Positions 22,623-32,698 of a DNA stretch of 64,000 bases are shown here, piece after piece; position 1 is the first letter of the stretch; every line of letters begins with the position of its first letter. The position numbers were made by a program, and so were the translations under genes. This DNA comes from Enterococcus termitis (GTDB lineage Bacteria; Bacillota; Bacilli; Lactobacillales; Enterococcaceae): positions 248,001-312,000 of the forward strand of contig NZ_MIJY01000012.1 in assembly GCF_001730305.1 (NCBI RefSeq), in the 5' to 3' direction. The notes below the pieces were generated by a model. The model was not told the origin of the DNA and did no database searches. It saw only the letters and a program-made list of their open reading frames with translations.

Positions 22623-23154
22623 CTTTTTCCTCCATTTTCTTCCCTTTGATTCGGACGACTTTTGCAGGTATCCCGACAGCAGTCGCATCATCCGGAATAT
22701 CTGTCAAAACAACAGCCGAAGCGCCGATTTTTGCTCGTTCACCTATTGTAACAGGACCCAAAATTTGTGCATGTGCATGGATCATTGCTCCTTTTTTAAC
22801 GGTTGGATGACGCTTTCCTGTGTCTTTTCCAGTACCACCTAACGTAACACCATGGAACAATACAACATCTTCCTCGATTTCCGCCGTTTGACCAATCACG
22901 ACCCCCATGCCATGATCGATAAACACACCAGCAGCAATTTGCGCGCCTGGATGAATTTCGATTCCTGTTAGAAAGCGCCAAAATTGTGCATGAATTTTTG
23001 CCAACAAGTATAACCGATGCCTATAGAGAAAATGTGAAAAACGATGCCAAAATAACGCATGCAACCCAGGATAAGTAAGTAACGCTTCTAACGTTGAACG
23101 TGCTGCTGGATCATTTTTTTTAACTGCCCTAACTGCTTTTTTTAACCAACCCAT
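22606..23154 (-). CDS. cysE: Serine O-acetyltransferase
   Basis: About 182 residues. An N-terminal helical part ([17 protein letters not shown]) is followed by left-handed beta-helix hexapeptide repeats ([53 protein letters not shown]) with the catalytic His/Asp. It makes O-acetylserine for cysteine synthesis. I chose the ATG at 23154 (AAAGGAG 8 nt upstream). It forms an operon with cysS. The T-box that should control it is about 580 nt upstream, beyond an opposite-strand gene. Confidence 0.94.
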   Translation of the reverse strand: MGWLKKAVRAVKKNDPAARSTLEALLTYPGLHALFWHRFSHFLYRHRLYLLAKIHAQFWRFLTGIEIHPGAQIAAGVFIDHGMGVVIGQTAEIEEDVVLFHGVTLGGTGKDTGKRHPTVKKGAMIHAHAQILGPVTIGERAKIGASAVVLTDIPDDATAVGIPAKVVRIKGKKMEEKDDSNL

Positions 23155-23280
23155 CTTTTCTGCTCCTTTCATTCAATAAGAGTCTTATCTACATTATTTA
23201 TTAAGAATTTGCGTGATCAATTGCTTGCCTGCCCCAGTTCCGCTAAACTTAAAGCATCATTATAAATGAGGTGTTGTGTT

Positions 23281-23727
23281 ATGAACGATAAAGCGTCTTT
23301 TAAGTATTTAGCAGCCGGAATCACCTTGGCTCTTCTAAGTTTGACTTTATTTCTATCTCCTATCATTTTCAGACTAACCATCTATTTCTTCCCAACTAAT
23401 TTTTTCTTTATCAGTTGGATTTGCATTAGTCTCGCGCTCAATTCGCTACTTGTCCTTATGCTGATATACATGATTTGGAAACTTTACAGAAAACAAAATA
23501 GCAACATCGAACACCTATCAAAAGACAGTCATATCATCCGATACTTGTCTATGTTAGCAACAGGAACCTTAGCACAGTTACTACCCGCTATATATTTTAT
23601 CGCGGATAAAGATGACGCACCTGGTCTAATCCTTATTTTTTTCATACCATTGTGTTTAGCGGCTTTGCTTGCATTTACAAGCAATAAAGCCTTATCTCAG
23701 ATAAAAACAACTAGAAATCACTTTTAA
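23281..23727 (+). CDS. Small four-helix membrane protein, unknown function
   Basis: A 148-residue protein with four membrane segments (about residues 10-32, 42-65, 88-105 and 115-138) and a basic end. GAGGTG lies 7 nt before the ATG at 23281. It runs against its neighbours and sits between the cysteine T-box and cysE, where other Firmicutes have no gene. Leftward transcripts reading through the T-box would be antisense to it. No family is recognised. Confidence 0.65.
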   Translation: MNDKASFKYLAAGITLALLSLTLFLSPIIFRLTIYFFPTNFFFISWICISLALNSLLVLMLIYMIWKLYRKQNSNIEHLSKDSHIIRYLSMLATGTLAQLLPAIYFIADKDDAPGLILIFFIPLCLAALLAFTSNKALSQIKTTRNHF

Positions 23728-23728
23728 C

Positions 23729-23945
23729 AAAAAAAGCGTCTTTTAAACGAACAACATTCGTTTAAAAGACGCTTGCGCGTGGTTCCACTTTTTTTCACAG
23801 GTCACCCTGCCTCAAAAACAGATAACGGTTGTTGGCCGTTTTCAGCTACGTATCACTGAAACTATTCAAAGATGCATTTCAAAAAGGGCCGACAACTGTT
23901 TTCACCACCCACAGTCTCTCTAAAGACACGCTCTTTTTTACTTCT
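23729..23945 (-). promoter_or_regulatory. T-box leader, cysteine specificity (cysE-cysS)
   Basis: A leftward leader with T-box features. The AGAGAGACTGTGGGTGGTGA distal stem-I element is about 50 nt from the 5' end. The specifier loop holds TGC (Cys) at 23876-23874 within GAAATGCATC. The T-box sequence AGTGGAACCACGCG is at 23776-23789. An 18-bp terminator stem with a T run is at 23729-23774. The A after TGG fits the U discriminator of tRNA-Cys. Uncharged tRNA-Cys should permit read-through towards cysE-cysS. Confidence 0.88.
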
Positions 23946-23965
23946 TCTTCTCGATATATTTTTGA

Positions 23966-25423
23966 TTATAAGACTTTGTTTAAATGGTCTAGCGCTTTTT
24001 CTTTTCCTAAAAGTTCGATCGTATCTCCTAATTCAGGACCATGCATTTGTCCTGAAACAGCGACACGGATCGGCATAAATAAGTTTTTGCCTTTTACGCC
24101 AGTTTCTTTTTGAACTGCTTTGATTCCTGCTTTGATATGTTCAACATCAACAACATCCATTGCTTCTAATTGTGCTTTAAATGCAGCTAATACAGTAGGT
24201 ACTGTTTCGCCTGCTAAGACTTCTTTCGCAGCGTCATCTAAAACTGGATGCTCTTTGAAGAAAAGATCTGATACATCAACAATTTCAGCAGCGTAGCTCA
24301 TTTGCGGTTGATATAAGCTGACAACTTTTTTCAACCATTCAAGTTTTTCTGCACTTGGGTTTGCTTCAATACGTCCATCCGCCACTAAATAAGGAATACA
24401 CATATCTGTCAACACATCTAAATCTAATTGTTTCATGTATTGATTATTGACCCATTCAAGTTTTTTACCATCAAAAGCAGCTGGAGATTTGCTTAAGCGC
24501 TCTGGATCAAAAATTTTGATCAATTCATCCTGTGAAAAGATTTCATCTTCTCCAACTGGCGACCAACCCAATAGTGCAGTAAAGTTGAACATCGCTTCTG
24601 GTAAGTACCCAAGCTCACGGTATTGCTCGATAAATTGTAAAATCGATTCATCACGTTTGCTTAATTTTTTCCCTGTTTCCGAATTGATGATCAGTGTCAT
24701 ATGTCCAAATTCAGGAGCTTTCCAGCCAAATGCTTCATAAACCATCAATTGTTTTGGTGTATTGGCAATATGATCGTCTCCACGTAAAACATGTGTGATT
24801 TTCATCATATGGTCATCAACAGCCACAGCAAAGTTGTAGGTTGGCATACCATCACGTTTTTGGATAACGAAGTCTCCACCGATATTGTCTGATTCAAAAA
24901 CGATTTCACCTTTGACCATATCATTAAATGTATAAGACGTATTTCTTGGTACGCGGAAACGAATAACTGGTTTAAGGCCTTGCGCTTCTTTTTCTGCTTG
25001 TTCAGATGGTGTCAATTCTGCACACTTACCAGAATAATGAGGCATTTCGCCGCGGGCACGTTGTGCTTCTCTTTCTGTTTCTAGTTCTTCTTCCGTACAA
25101 TAACACTTATACGCACGATTGCTGACTAATAATTGATCGATCAGCGGTTGGTAGATTTCGCCACGTTCTGATTGACGGTAAGGACCGTATTCACCAGGCT
25201 TTTCAGGTGATTCATCCCAGTCCATACCTAGCCATGCTAAGTTTTCTAATTGACTTTTTTCACCATCTTCGATGTTTCTCTTTTGATCTGTATCTTCGAT
25301 ACGGATAATAAATTCACCATCGTTATGACGGGCAAATAAATAATTGAATAACGCTGTTCTTGCATTTCCGATGTGTAGGTGTCCAGTTGGACTTGGTGCA
25401 TAACGTACACGTACTTTTGTCAT
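23966..25423 (-). CDS. gltX: Glutamyl-tRNA synthetase
   Basis: A class I synthetase of 485 residues. The HIGH motif is in [20 protein letters not shown], a zinc-like CYCTEEELE segment follows, then the KLSKR loop ([11 protein letters not shown]) and a C-terminal anticodon-binding domain. In most Lactobacillales it also charges tRNA-Gln for amidation. It is followed by the cys T-box, as in Bacillus (gltX-cysE-cysS), and preceded by ispF with a gap of 15 nt. Confidence 0.96.
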   Translation of the reverse strand: MTKVRVRYAPSPTGHLHIGNARTALFNYLFARHNDGEFIIRIEDTDQKRNIEDGEKSQLENLAWLGMDWDESPEKPGEYGPYRQSERGEIYQPLIDQLLVSNRAYKCYCTEEELETEREAQRARGEMPHYSGKCAELTPSEQAEKEAQGLKPVIRFRVPRNTSYTFNDMVKGEIVFESDNIGGDFVIQKRDGMPTYNFAVAVDDHMMKITHVLRGDDHIANTPKQLMVYEAFGWKAPEFGHMTLIINSETGKKLSKRDESILQFIEQYRELGYLPEAMFNFTALLGWSPVGEDEIFSQDELIKIFDPERLSKSPAAFDGKKLEWVNNQYMKQLDLDVLTDMCIPYLVADGRIEANPSAEKLEWLKKVVSLYQPQMSYAAEIVDVSDLFFKEHPVLDDAAKEVLAGETVPTVLAAFKAQLEAMDVVDVEHIKAGIKAVQKETGVKGKNLFMPIRVAVSGQMHGPELGDTIELLGKEKALDHLNKVL

Positions 25424-25438
25424 TGTGCATTCCTCTTT

Positions 25439-25912
25439 CTATTTTTCAAGTAAAGCGACCGCAATCGCTCCCATGCCTTCTTCTTGGCCAATAAAACCCA
25501 TTTTTTCCATCGTTGTTGCTTTTAAATTGATTTGATTTGTTTCAATTTGACAGGCAGCAGCAATGTTTTCTTTCATTTTCTCCAAATGCGGCTTCATTTT
25601 CGGCTGCTCAGCTAAAATTGTACAATCAATATTGCCAATAGTAAAGCCGGTAGCTAAAACTTTTTGATTTGCTTCTTGCAAAAGCTTGATTGAGTTGGCA
25701 TCTTTAAAGACTGGATCCGTATCGGGAAATAAATGCCCAATGTCGCCAAGACCTGCCGCACCTAAAATAGCATCTGTAATTGCATGTAGCAATACGTCTG
25801 CATCTGAATGACCCAATAATCCCTTTTCAAAAGGCAGCTCTACACCGCCAATAATCAATTTACGTCCTTCAACTAATTGATGAACATCAAACCCTTGTCC
25901 AATGCGTATCAT
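25439..25912 (-). CDS. ispF: 2-C-methyl-D-erythritol 2,4-cyclodiphosphate synthase IspF
   Basis: A trimeric MEP-pathway enzyme of 157 residues that cyclises CDP-ME-2-phosphate. The metal ligands in GQGFDVHQ and the [20 protein letters not shown] signature are intact, as are [11 protein letters not shown] and the C-terminal [19 protein letters not shown]. The ATG at 25912 has TTAGGTG upstream and lies just after ispD. The operon yacL-ispD-ispF-gltX is the Bacillus/Listeria order. Confidence 0.94.
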   Translation of the reverse strand: MIRIGQGFDVHQLVEGRKLIIGGVELPFEKGLLGHSDADVLLHAITDAILGAAGLGDIGHLFPDTDPVFKDANSIKLLQEANQKVLATGFTIGNIDCTILAEQPKMKPHLEKMKENIAAACQIETNQINLKATTMEKMGFIGQEEGMGAIAVALLEK

Positions 25913-25921
25913 GTTTTTCAC

Positions 25922-26674
25922 CTAACTTCTTTTTCTTTTTACGATGGCTTCACCAGTCAGCATATCCTCTGGTGTCGTCAGCTTGATATTTTCATAACTA
26001 CCTAATACCATAGAAACAGCTAAGTTGCTGTACTTCTCAATCAATGAAGCATCATCCGTACCTAGATATTCCTCTTGTTTTGCCTGCTCGTGAACGGCTA
26101 ATAGATCCGTACCATAAAAAGCTTGGGGCGTTTGAATCTGCCATAATGTTTCACGTGGAACCGTCTCTTGAACAATTCCATCAACCACTCGTTTGATCGT
26201 ATCTTTGACTGGAACGCCTAAAATTGCAGCTCTTGTCTTGACTACTTTCCGATGCAACGACTTTAGTTGCGCTAAGGTTACAAAAGGGCGCGCACCATCG
26301 TGGACCATTACAATATTCTCTGGATTGAGCAAGCGTTTCAATCCATTATAAACACTGTATTGGCGCTCGCATCCACCCGATACGATTGTGACAGGACATT
26401 GATTTCTTTTCGTTTCTTTTTTCACCATTGTTGCCAATAACTGTTGTTCATCTTCCTGTGTGACAAGAATGATGTGTTTACAGGCTGGATCGTTTAAAAA
26501 GGTCTGCAGTGAATATGAAATGACAGGTTTACCTATTAAATGAAGTAATATTTTATTGCGGCTGGCGCCCATTCGTTTTCCTTGTCCCGCTGCTAATAAA
26601 ATGACTTCATAATCAAGCGTTTTGTCTCTATTGTCAGCTTTTCTCATGGTTTTTATTTTCTTCTTTACTATCAT
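25922..26674 (-). CDS. ispD: 2-C-methyl-D-erythritol 4-phosphate cytidylyltransferase IspD
   Basis: A nucleotidyltransferase that joins CTP to MEP. The motif ILLAAGQGKRMGASRNK is near residues 25-42, followed by MVHDGARPFV and VPVKDTIK. The start chosen (26674) has GAGGAAT upstream and gives a tail of about 20 residues before the conserved part; it overlaps yacL by 41 nt. A later ATG (26647) is possible but has a weak site. With ispE and ispF it gives three consecutive MEP-pathway activities in the window. Confidence 0.9.
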   Translation of the reverse strand: MIVKKKIKTMRKADNRDKTLDYEVILLAAGQGKRMGASRNKILLHLIGKPVISYSLQTFLNDPACKHIILVTQEDEQQLLATMVKKETKRNQCPVTIVSGGCERQYSVYNGLKRLLNPENIVMVHDGARPFVTLAQLKSLHRKVVKTRAAILGVPVKDTIKRVVDGIVQETVPRETLWQIQTPQAFYGTDLLAVHEQAKQEEYLGTDDASLIEKYSNLAVSMVLGSYENIKLTTPEDMLTGEAIVKRKRS

Positions 26675-27776
26675 CGATTCCTCGACCAGAATGTGCAGGT
26701 TTTGCAAAAATCATTCGACCCGCAGCAGTCTGAAGCGCACTTGTTACCACAACTTGAATATGCTCATTCATATAATGCTGACCGTCTTCCACAACCACCA
26801 TTGTTCCATCATCCAAATAAGCGACACCTTGCTGGCGCTCTGTCCCGGCTTTTACGACCATCACATTCATCGTCTCACCTGGAATCACTACCGGTTTGAC
26901 TGCATTTGCCAACGCATTGATATTAAGAACTGGAACATTTTGAAATTCAGAAACCTTGTTTAAATTGTAGTCATTCGTCACAACAACACCATCTAAGAGC
27001 TTAGCTAATTTGATCAATTTACTGTCCACTTCAGAGATGTCCTCAAAATCGCCGTCATACATCTCAACAGAGATTCCATCTTCTTTTTGCAATGCATTTA
27101 AAATGTCCAATCCACGACGTCCGCGTACACGTTTAAGACTATCACCAGAGTCAGCAATATATTGTAATTCATATAAAACAAAATTAGGAATTAAAATAAC
27201 GCCTTCTAAAAAACCAGTTTTAGCAATATCGTAAATTCTGCCATCGATGATCACGCTTGTATCCAAAATCTTATATTTATGGAAATGATCTTCTACTTTA
27301 CGCTCTAAAACCTGTCCATCATTTTCAGCTTGTAATTTCTTTTGTTTCGGGGTGAAAATTTTACGCCACTCATCAATTCGGGTTGTTCCCATTCGAAAAC
27401 CTAGATAACCGAAAATGATCATGACTAAAATCGGCAATACACTATTTACGAAAGGAATGTTCAAGTTATACATCGGGATCGAAATAATTGCCCCAATAAT
27501 CAAACCGATGATCACTCCCACACTACCGAATAAAAGATAGGTCAAGCTTAATTCATTTAATGCAGTTTCTATTTTTTTTACGCCTGATACAATATACTTC
27601 GCTAACCCTAACGATAAAATAAAGAAAATAAGTGCACCAATCAAACTGTTAGTAAAGTTATTGTTCAGCCATGTATTATCCGCTTGCTGCGCCATTTCCC
27701 AAGCCATCGGTAATAATGAAATACCCAGACTTGCACCAACGACGATCATCAGCAACGTGATGACACGTTTTTGCAT
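26634..27776 (-). CDS. yacL: YacL-like membrane PIN/TRAM-domain protein
   Basis: A protein of about 380 residues. Four membrane segments occupy about residues 5-130, then come a PIN domain with acidic residues (LDTSVIIDGRIYDIA, VVTNDYNL) and a C-terminal TRAM domain (VIPGETMNVMVVKAG, GVAYLDDGTMVVVE). It is a probable membrane-tethered nuclease of unknown substrate, conserved in Firmicutes between radA and ispD. I chose the ATG at 27776, seven nt after GGAGG. Confidence 0.9.
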   Translation of the reverse strand: MQKRVITLLMIVVGASLGISLLPMAWEMAQQADNTWLNNNFTNSLIGALIFFILSLGLAKYIVSGVKKIETALNELSLTYLLFGSVGVIIGLIIGAIISIPMYNLNIPFVNSVLPILVMIIFGYLGFRMGTTRIDEWRKIFTPKQKKLQAENDGQVLERKVEDHFHKYKILDTSVIIDGRIYDIAKTGFLEGVILIPNFVLYELQYIADSGDSLKRVRGRRGLDILNALQKEDGISVEMYDGDFEDISEVDSKLIKLAKLLDGVVVTNDYNLNKVSEFQNVPVLNINALANAVKPVVIPGETMNVMVVKAGTERQQGVAYLDDGTMVVVEDGQHYMNEHIQVVVTSALQTAAGRMIFAKPAHSGRGIDDSKEENKNHEKS

Positions 27777-27868
27777 AGATTCATCCTCCAATATATTATA
27801 TTGATACTTCATTTAAAGAAGATTAAGCAGCATTCGCTCCATATCTAAGCTGAACGCTACTTAAAATC

Positions 27869-29239
27869 CTATTGAAATACTTTTCTTAATGTTTCTCCAA
27901 TCGTAGCCACACCAACGATTTCAATACCTTCTGGCGGTGTCCAGCCACCTAAATTATTCTTGGGTAAATAAATTTTAGTGAAGCCTAGCTTCTGGGCTTC
28001 ACGCACCCGCTGTTCAATACTATTGACACGGCGAATTTCACCCGTCAAGCCGATTTCACCAATAAAACATTCTGTCGGCTTCGTTCCATTTTCTTTATAG
28101 CTTGATGCAATGCTGACTGCTACAGCCAAATCAATAGCTGGTTCGTTGATTTTAACGCCGCCAGCTGCTTTTAAGTACGCATCTTGATTTTGCAGTAATA
28201 ATCCTGCACGCTTTTCTAAAACAGCCATAATCAATGACACTCGATTGAAATCTAATCCAGTTGTCGTTCGCTTTGCATTTCCAAACATAGTAGGTGTCAC
28301 TAACGCTTGTACTTCTACTAAGATCGGCCTTGTTCCTTCCATTGCCACAACAATCGCAGAACCCGTTGCATCTGCTAAACGTTCTTCTAAAAAGACTTGT
28401 GACGGATTGGCAACCTCTTCAAGACCATGTTCACGCATTTCGAAAATCCCGATTTCATTAGTAGAACCAAAACGATTTTTGACTGCTCGTAATATTCTGA
28501 ATGTATGATGCTTATCTCCCTCAAAATATAAAACAGTATCTACCATATGTTCCAACATTCTAGGTCCTGCAATCGATCCTTCTTTGGTCACATGACCGAC
28601 AATAAAAATGGCAATTCCATTGGTCTTAGCAAGCTTCAAAAGCTCTGCCGTCGTTTCTCTTACTTGACTGACACTACCCGCAACACTAGTCACATCCGGC
28701 TGTGTCATAGTCTGAATAGAATCGATGATGACGTAATCCGGCTCAAGTTTTTCTATGGCTCTTGAAATTTCATTCATATCTGTTTCAGCGTATAAATAAA
28801 ACTCTGTGTCAATCGAGCTTAAACGCTCAGCCCGCATTTTGATCTGCTCGGCACTTTCTTCACCAGAAACATAAAGAACTTTTCCGCCTATTTCAGCAAG
28901 CTGCTGCGATACTTGGAGAAGCAGCGTAGATTTACCGATCCCTGGATCTCCGCCAATCAATACTAAAGACCCGGGAACGACACCGCCACCTAAAACACGA
29001 TTCAGTTCCACCAGCTTTGTTTTGACTCTCGGCTCTTTCTTAGGAACTACTTCAGCTAAGCGTTGCGGCTGTGTTTTCTTCCCCGTCAAACTAACTCTAG
29101 CTCTACGGTCTGTTGTATCTTGAATAATTTCTTCAGTCATCGTGTTCCACTGTCCGCAGTTCGGACAACGGCCCAAATATTTAGGGGAGATATACCCGCA
29201 AGTTTGACATTCAAATTGAACTTTTGCTTTTTTTGCCAT
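27869..29239 (-). CDS. radA: DNA repair protein RadA
   Basis: A RecA/DnaB-like branch-migration helicase of 456 residues. It has an N-terminal zinc finger ([19 protein letters not shown]), Walker [11 protein letters not shown], the KNRFG motif ([14 protein letters not shown]) and a C-terminal Lon-protease-like domain. It acts in recombination and transformation. I chose the ATG at 29239 (GAGGGG upstream). Confidence 0.95.
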   Translation of the reverse strand: MAKKAKVQFECQTCGYISPKYLGRCPNCGQWNTMTEEIIQDTTDRRARVSLTGKKTQPQRLAEVVPKKEPRVKTKLVELNRVLGGGVVPGSLVLIGGDPGIGKSTLLLQVSQQLAEIGGKVLYVSGEESAEQIKMRAERLSSIDTEFYLYAETDMNEISRAIEKLEPDYVIIDSIQTMTQPDVTSVAGSVSQVRETTAELLKLAKTNGIAIFIVGHVTKEGSIAGPRMLEHMVDTVLYFEGDKHHTFRILRAVKNRFGSTNEIGIFEMREHGLEEVANPSQVFLEERLADATGSAIVVAMEGTRPILVEVQALVTPTMFGNAKRTTTGLDFNRVSLIMAVLEKRAGLLLQNQDAYLKAAGGVKINEPAIDLAVAVSIASSYKENGTKPTECFIGEIGLTGEIRRVNSIEQRVREAQKLGFTKIYLPKNNLGGWTPPEGIEIVGVATIGETLRKVFQ

Positions 29240-29343
29240 ATGCTGTCCCCTCATTTTGATGTATTCTTTATTTTACCATAATATCGGTCTCTTCGACCAA
29301 GACTTGCCACTATTAAAATACGCAGTTTTTCAGTAACTTTATC

Positions 29344-29823
29344 TTAGTTTTTACCAGAAGATCCAAAACCGCCTGTGCGTTCGTTTTCTGCGTCATCACC
29401 ATCGGCTAAAAGAAATGGCTTGAAAATGCCTTGACCGATTCGTTCTCCTTTTTCGATCACCATGTCTTCATAGCCAAAATTAATGAACTGAAACATGATA
29501 TGACCTTCATTGCCTTCGTTATTATAATAGTCACGATCGATTACGCCTACACCGTTTGCCAGCATCAAAAAGCGTTTTAACGGATTAGATGATCGACTCA
29601 CCAGCTCCAAATACTCTGCTTCTGCCATATATGCTTTAATTCCTGTTTTTACCAAAATAGGTTTTGGAGCAATTCCTTGCGCCTGTTGCTGCCAGATACT
29701 TGGCACAACAACTCGTTCAGCTGCTTCAAAATCATAGCCCGCAGCACCTTTTGTCGCACGCTTGGGAAGTGAGATCCCTTGATCTTTATAACTAGAAATA
29801 ATTTCAAATCCTCGTTGTTTCAT
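29344..29823 (-). CDS. dut: dUTP diphosphatase
   Basis: A trimeric dUTPase of 159 residues. Motifs: KGAAGYDFEAAE (I), SRSSN (II, slightly changed), GVIDRDYYNNEG (III), RIGQGIF (IV), and the C-terminal Gly-rich RTGGFGSSG (V). It removes dUTP to keep uracil out of DNA. It lies upstream of radA, the usual Lactobacillales position. Confidence 0.92.
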   Translation of the reverse strand: MKQRGFEIISSYKDQGISLPKRATKGAAGYDFEAAERVVVPSIWQQQAQGIAPKPILVKTGIKAYMAEAEYLELVSRSSNPLKRFLMLANGVGVIDRDYYNNEGNEGHIMFQFINFGYEDMVIEKGERIGQGIFKPFLLADGDDAENERTGGFGSSGKN

Positions 29824-29934
29824 TAAAAAGCTCCTCTACTTGTAAACTATTTTTATTTTACCATATTCCTTGCGGTCCCAGTTTAGTTTTATCATATCTT
29901 TAATATTCTCTTGTGCTTTTTTACTGTTTTCACA

Positions 29935-31320
29935 TCATTTGGATACAATTGGCTTTTTTTCCTCACTCGAATCTTTTTTGATCACGATAAACACAATAAA
30001 TGAAAAGAATAACATCAACCCTACTATACTCACCATATGCACCATCTCTACTAGGTGAACAGCGGTTGGATTCTTTGTCCGGTGACCTGTGATCTGCAGC
30101 ACTGTTTTAACTGGCAACTCCTCTTGTTTAGCTAAAACCCACAGCAGACTCATCATCAATAGCTGATGTGTTATACTTCCCTTAGTTTGTGTACTATATT
30201 TAGTAATGATTCGCTGATCTTGCGGCAAAACTTCCTCTTGATAATAATTTCGATTCAAGAAAGCGCCTGTCGCATTGATCGTACAGCTCAATAAAAGAAT
30301 CCCTACCGGAAAAAGTGAAGAAGACAAAAGAAAGAGTAGCGATACGATGTAACTGCCCAAATGAACGAGCTTAGGATCGACTGTTGAAAACAGACGATAA
30401 AGCAATTTAATAAAAAACGCAGCACAGATAATGCCAAAAATATAAGGCAAATATAAATTAAAAATCAAACGATTGGCCCCAAAACGTATCGCCACATAAA
30501 AAGTCCCAAACAACATCAAAAAGTTCATACACATACCATTAGCAAATGTCAGCAGATTCATCCACAACGGTAATTTCCACATCTTTCTTTGACGATTCAG
30601 ATACCATGCAGCAATGACAAACAAAATTGAAAAGCCCATAAGTCCGATATCCAATAATTGAGAATCAAACAATAAACGTGCAGAACGAATGAACAGTAGT
30701 AAAATAAAAAAGCTTAAAAACAAGAAGAATTCTTTAACAGAAATCACCTGCTGATCCACTTCATTAAAGTCGATTTCATAATCGGGATAATGAGTCACAG
30801 TATGATAAGCAGCAACGTACAGCAGCACATATTCACCTAAAACGACTGTGGTTCGCCACTCTTTCGTTAACATCATGGAAGCCATTACGCCGCCTAAAAT
30901 CAATAAAATAAATAAATATTTCCGACCAATAGAAGTAGAATTTCCTTGATGTTTTTCATGATAATTCACTGTAGTGTTGGCAGCCGGCAACCAAGAAGTG
31001 CTAAGACCAATCAACACAGCTGAAAGCAAATATGCAGGAAAATAAAAATGACCTAACACACCAATAAAGCATCCTGCGCCACCAATCAGAATAGAAATAA
31101 TCAAAATGTTGAAACTCGTCAACGCCAGTTTAAAACTCTTTAACAAGAAAATCCCTGTCATTCGAAACGTATAAAATAAAACAAAGGGCAGCACCTTTTC
31201 TAAGGTCAGTCCGTCATTCAAATTTAAAAATAAAAAATAAGGAATAATAGTAAGTGTATTTGATAAAATAAACGGCGCAACTTGTAGTGCACTGCGCACG
31301 AATCCTTTTAGTTTTGACAT
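29935..31320 (-). CDS. Polytopic membrane protein (MFS-like), unknown function
   Basis: A 461-residue protein with about 12 hydrophobic segments and a basic cytoplasmic tail (IKKDSSEEKKPIVSK). The middle loop YPDYEIDFNEVDQQ separates two halves of six helices, as in MFS carriers, but the family motifs are not obvious. AAAGGAG precedes the ATG. It stands alone between dut and serC. Substrate unknown. Confidence 0.7.
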   Translation of the reverse strand: MSKLKGFVRSALQVAPFILSNTLTIIPYFLFLNLNDGLTLEKVLPFVLFYTFRMTGIFLLKSFKLALTSFNILIISILIGGAGCFIGVLGHFYFPAYLLSAVLIGLSTSWLPAANTTVNYHEKHQGNSTSIGRKYLFILLILGGVMASMMLTKEWRTTVVLGEYVLLYVAAYHTVTHYPDYEIDFNEVDQQVISVKEFFLFLSFFILLLFIRSARLLFDSQLLDIGLMGFSILFVIAAWYLNRQRKMWKLPLWMNLLTFANGMCMNFLMLFGTFYVAIRFGANRLIFNLYLPYIFGIICAAFFIKLLYRLFSTVDPKLVHLGSYIVSLLFLLSSSLFPVGILLLSCTINATGAFLNRNYYQEEVLPQDQRIITKYSTQTKGSITHQLLMMSLLWVLAKQEELPVKTVLQITGHRTKNPTAVHLVEMVHMVSIVGLMLFFSFIVFIVIKKDSSEEKKPIVSK

Positions 31321-31538
31321 GGTTCAATCTCCTTTAAAACGGTTTGTATGTAGGTAGTCTACCACGTTCAGAAAAAAAGTAAAATCAATCCTAAATGATC
31401 TGCAGTCAATTACGCAAAAATATGCCTATACTTCCAATTTATGAAGGAATTTTTAGCCTATATTATTCATTTTGAAAAAATTTGTGAAAAAAATAGCGAA
31501 ACTTACTTTTTAATCTTTTTTTAATTTAAGCTTTCTGT

Positions 31539-31544
31539 TATAAT
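31539..31544 (+). promoter_or_regulatory. -10 of the serC operon promoter
   Basis: TATAAT, 63 nt before serC, preceded by a T-rich -35 region without a consensus. The 286-nt gap before serC otherwise shows no hairpin or T-box. Confidence 0.45.
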
Positions 31545-31606
31545 GGTTTTCACATTTACTATACAAAAATAGTGAATAAAAAGCATATCAAAGGAGAGAT
31601 AGATGT

Positions 31607-32698
31607 ATGAAAACTGTTTACAATTTTTCAGCTGGTCCCGCCGTTTTACCTAAAAGTGTTTTGGAAAAAGCACAATCCGAATTGGTGGATTACGAAAACA
31701 GCGGCATGTCCGTAATGGAGTTGAGTCATCGTTCCTCCCTTTTTGAAACAATCATTGAAAATGCAGAAACCCTACTTAGAGAATTGATGGCTATTCCTGA
31801 TAATTATAAAGTGCTATTTTTACAAGGCGGTGCCAGTATGCAATTTACTATGGTTCCCTTAAATTTAGCACAGCACAAAACAGCGCTGTATGTCAACACA
31901 GGTTCATGGTCAAAAAAAGCCATCAGCGAAGCTAAAAAAATTGAAAACGTCACTGTTGAAGTCATTGCTTCAAGTGAAGATAAAAATTTTACCTATATTC
32001 CTGAAATTCGTAAAGAAGACATTCCGCAAGATGCCGCATATGTACACATCACTACAAATAATACGATCGAAGGCACAACGATCTATGATTTGCCGGATAC
32101 AGGAGATGTACCTATTGTTGCTGACATGTCCTCAAATATATTGTCTGTAAACTATAACGTAGCAGACTTTGGACTAATCTATGCCGGTGCACAAAAAAAC
32201 ATTGGTCCTGCTGGTCTGACAGTCGTGATCGTGCGTGAAGACTTGATTGGACAAGTCGATGTTTTAAGTGCAATGCTGGACTATGATGTCCATGCCAAAA
32301 ACGGGTCAATGTACAATACACCGCCAACCTATAGCATTTACATGGCTAAACTTGTCTTTGAATGGATCAAAGAACAAGGCGGCGTGAGCCAAATGGAACA
32401 ACAAAACAAGGAAAAAGCAGCTCTTTTATATGATGAAATCGACTCATCAAAGCTTTTTTCTTCACCCGTCAATAAAAAAGACCGCTCAATCAACAATGTT
32501 CCTTTTATCACTGGAGATGACCAGTTAGACAAACAATTCAATCAAGAAGCTCTGGCAGCTGGTTTTGAAAATCTTAAAGGTCACCGCTCTGTTGGCGGTA
32601 TGCGGGCAAGCCTATACAACGCATTTCCAAAAACGGGTGTAGAAGCACTAATCACATTCATGAAATCATTTGAAGCAGAAAATGGAGGAACAAAATAA
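31607..32698 (+). CDS. serC: Phosphoserine aminotransferase
   Basis: A PLP enzyme of 363 residues that transaminates 3-phosphohydroxypyruvate. The start [32 protein letters not shown], the PLP lysine in [12 protein letters not shown] and the end [14 protein letters not shown] are all present. It is followed without a gap by serA (TAAATG). Confidence 0.95.
   Translation: MKTVYNFSAGPAVLPKSVLEKAQSELVDYENSGMSVMELSHRSSLFETIIENAETLLRELMAIPDNYKVLFLQGGASMQFTMVPLNLAQHKTALYVNTGSWSKKAISEAKKIENVTVEVIASSEDKNFTYIPEIRKEDIPQDAAYVHITTNNTIEGTTIYDLPDTGDVPIVADMSSNILSVNYNVADFGLIYAGAQKNIGPAGLTVVIVREDLIGQVDVLSAMLDYDVHAKNGSMYNTPPTYSIYMAKLVFEWIKEQGGVSQMEQQNKEKAALLYDEIDSSKLFSSPVNKKDRSINNVPFITGDDQLDKQFNQEALAAGFENLKGHRSVGGMRASLYNAFPKTGVEALITFMKSFEAENGGTK

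Noticed and set aside
31321-31606. Possible serine T-box before serC
   Set aside because: No AGAGA/GGTGG-type stem-I element, no T-box sequence and no terminator before the start codon.
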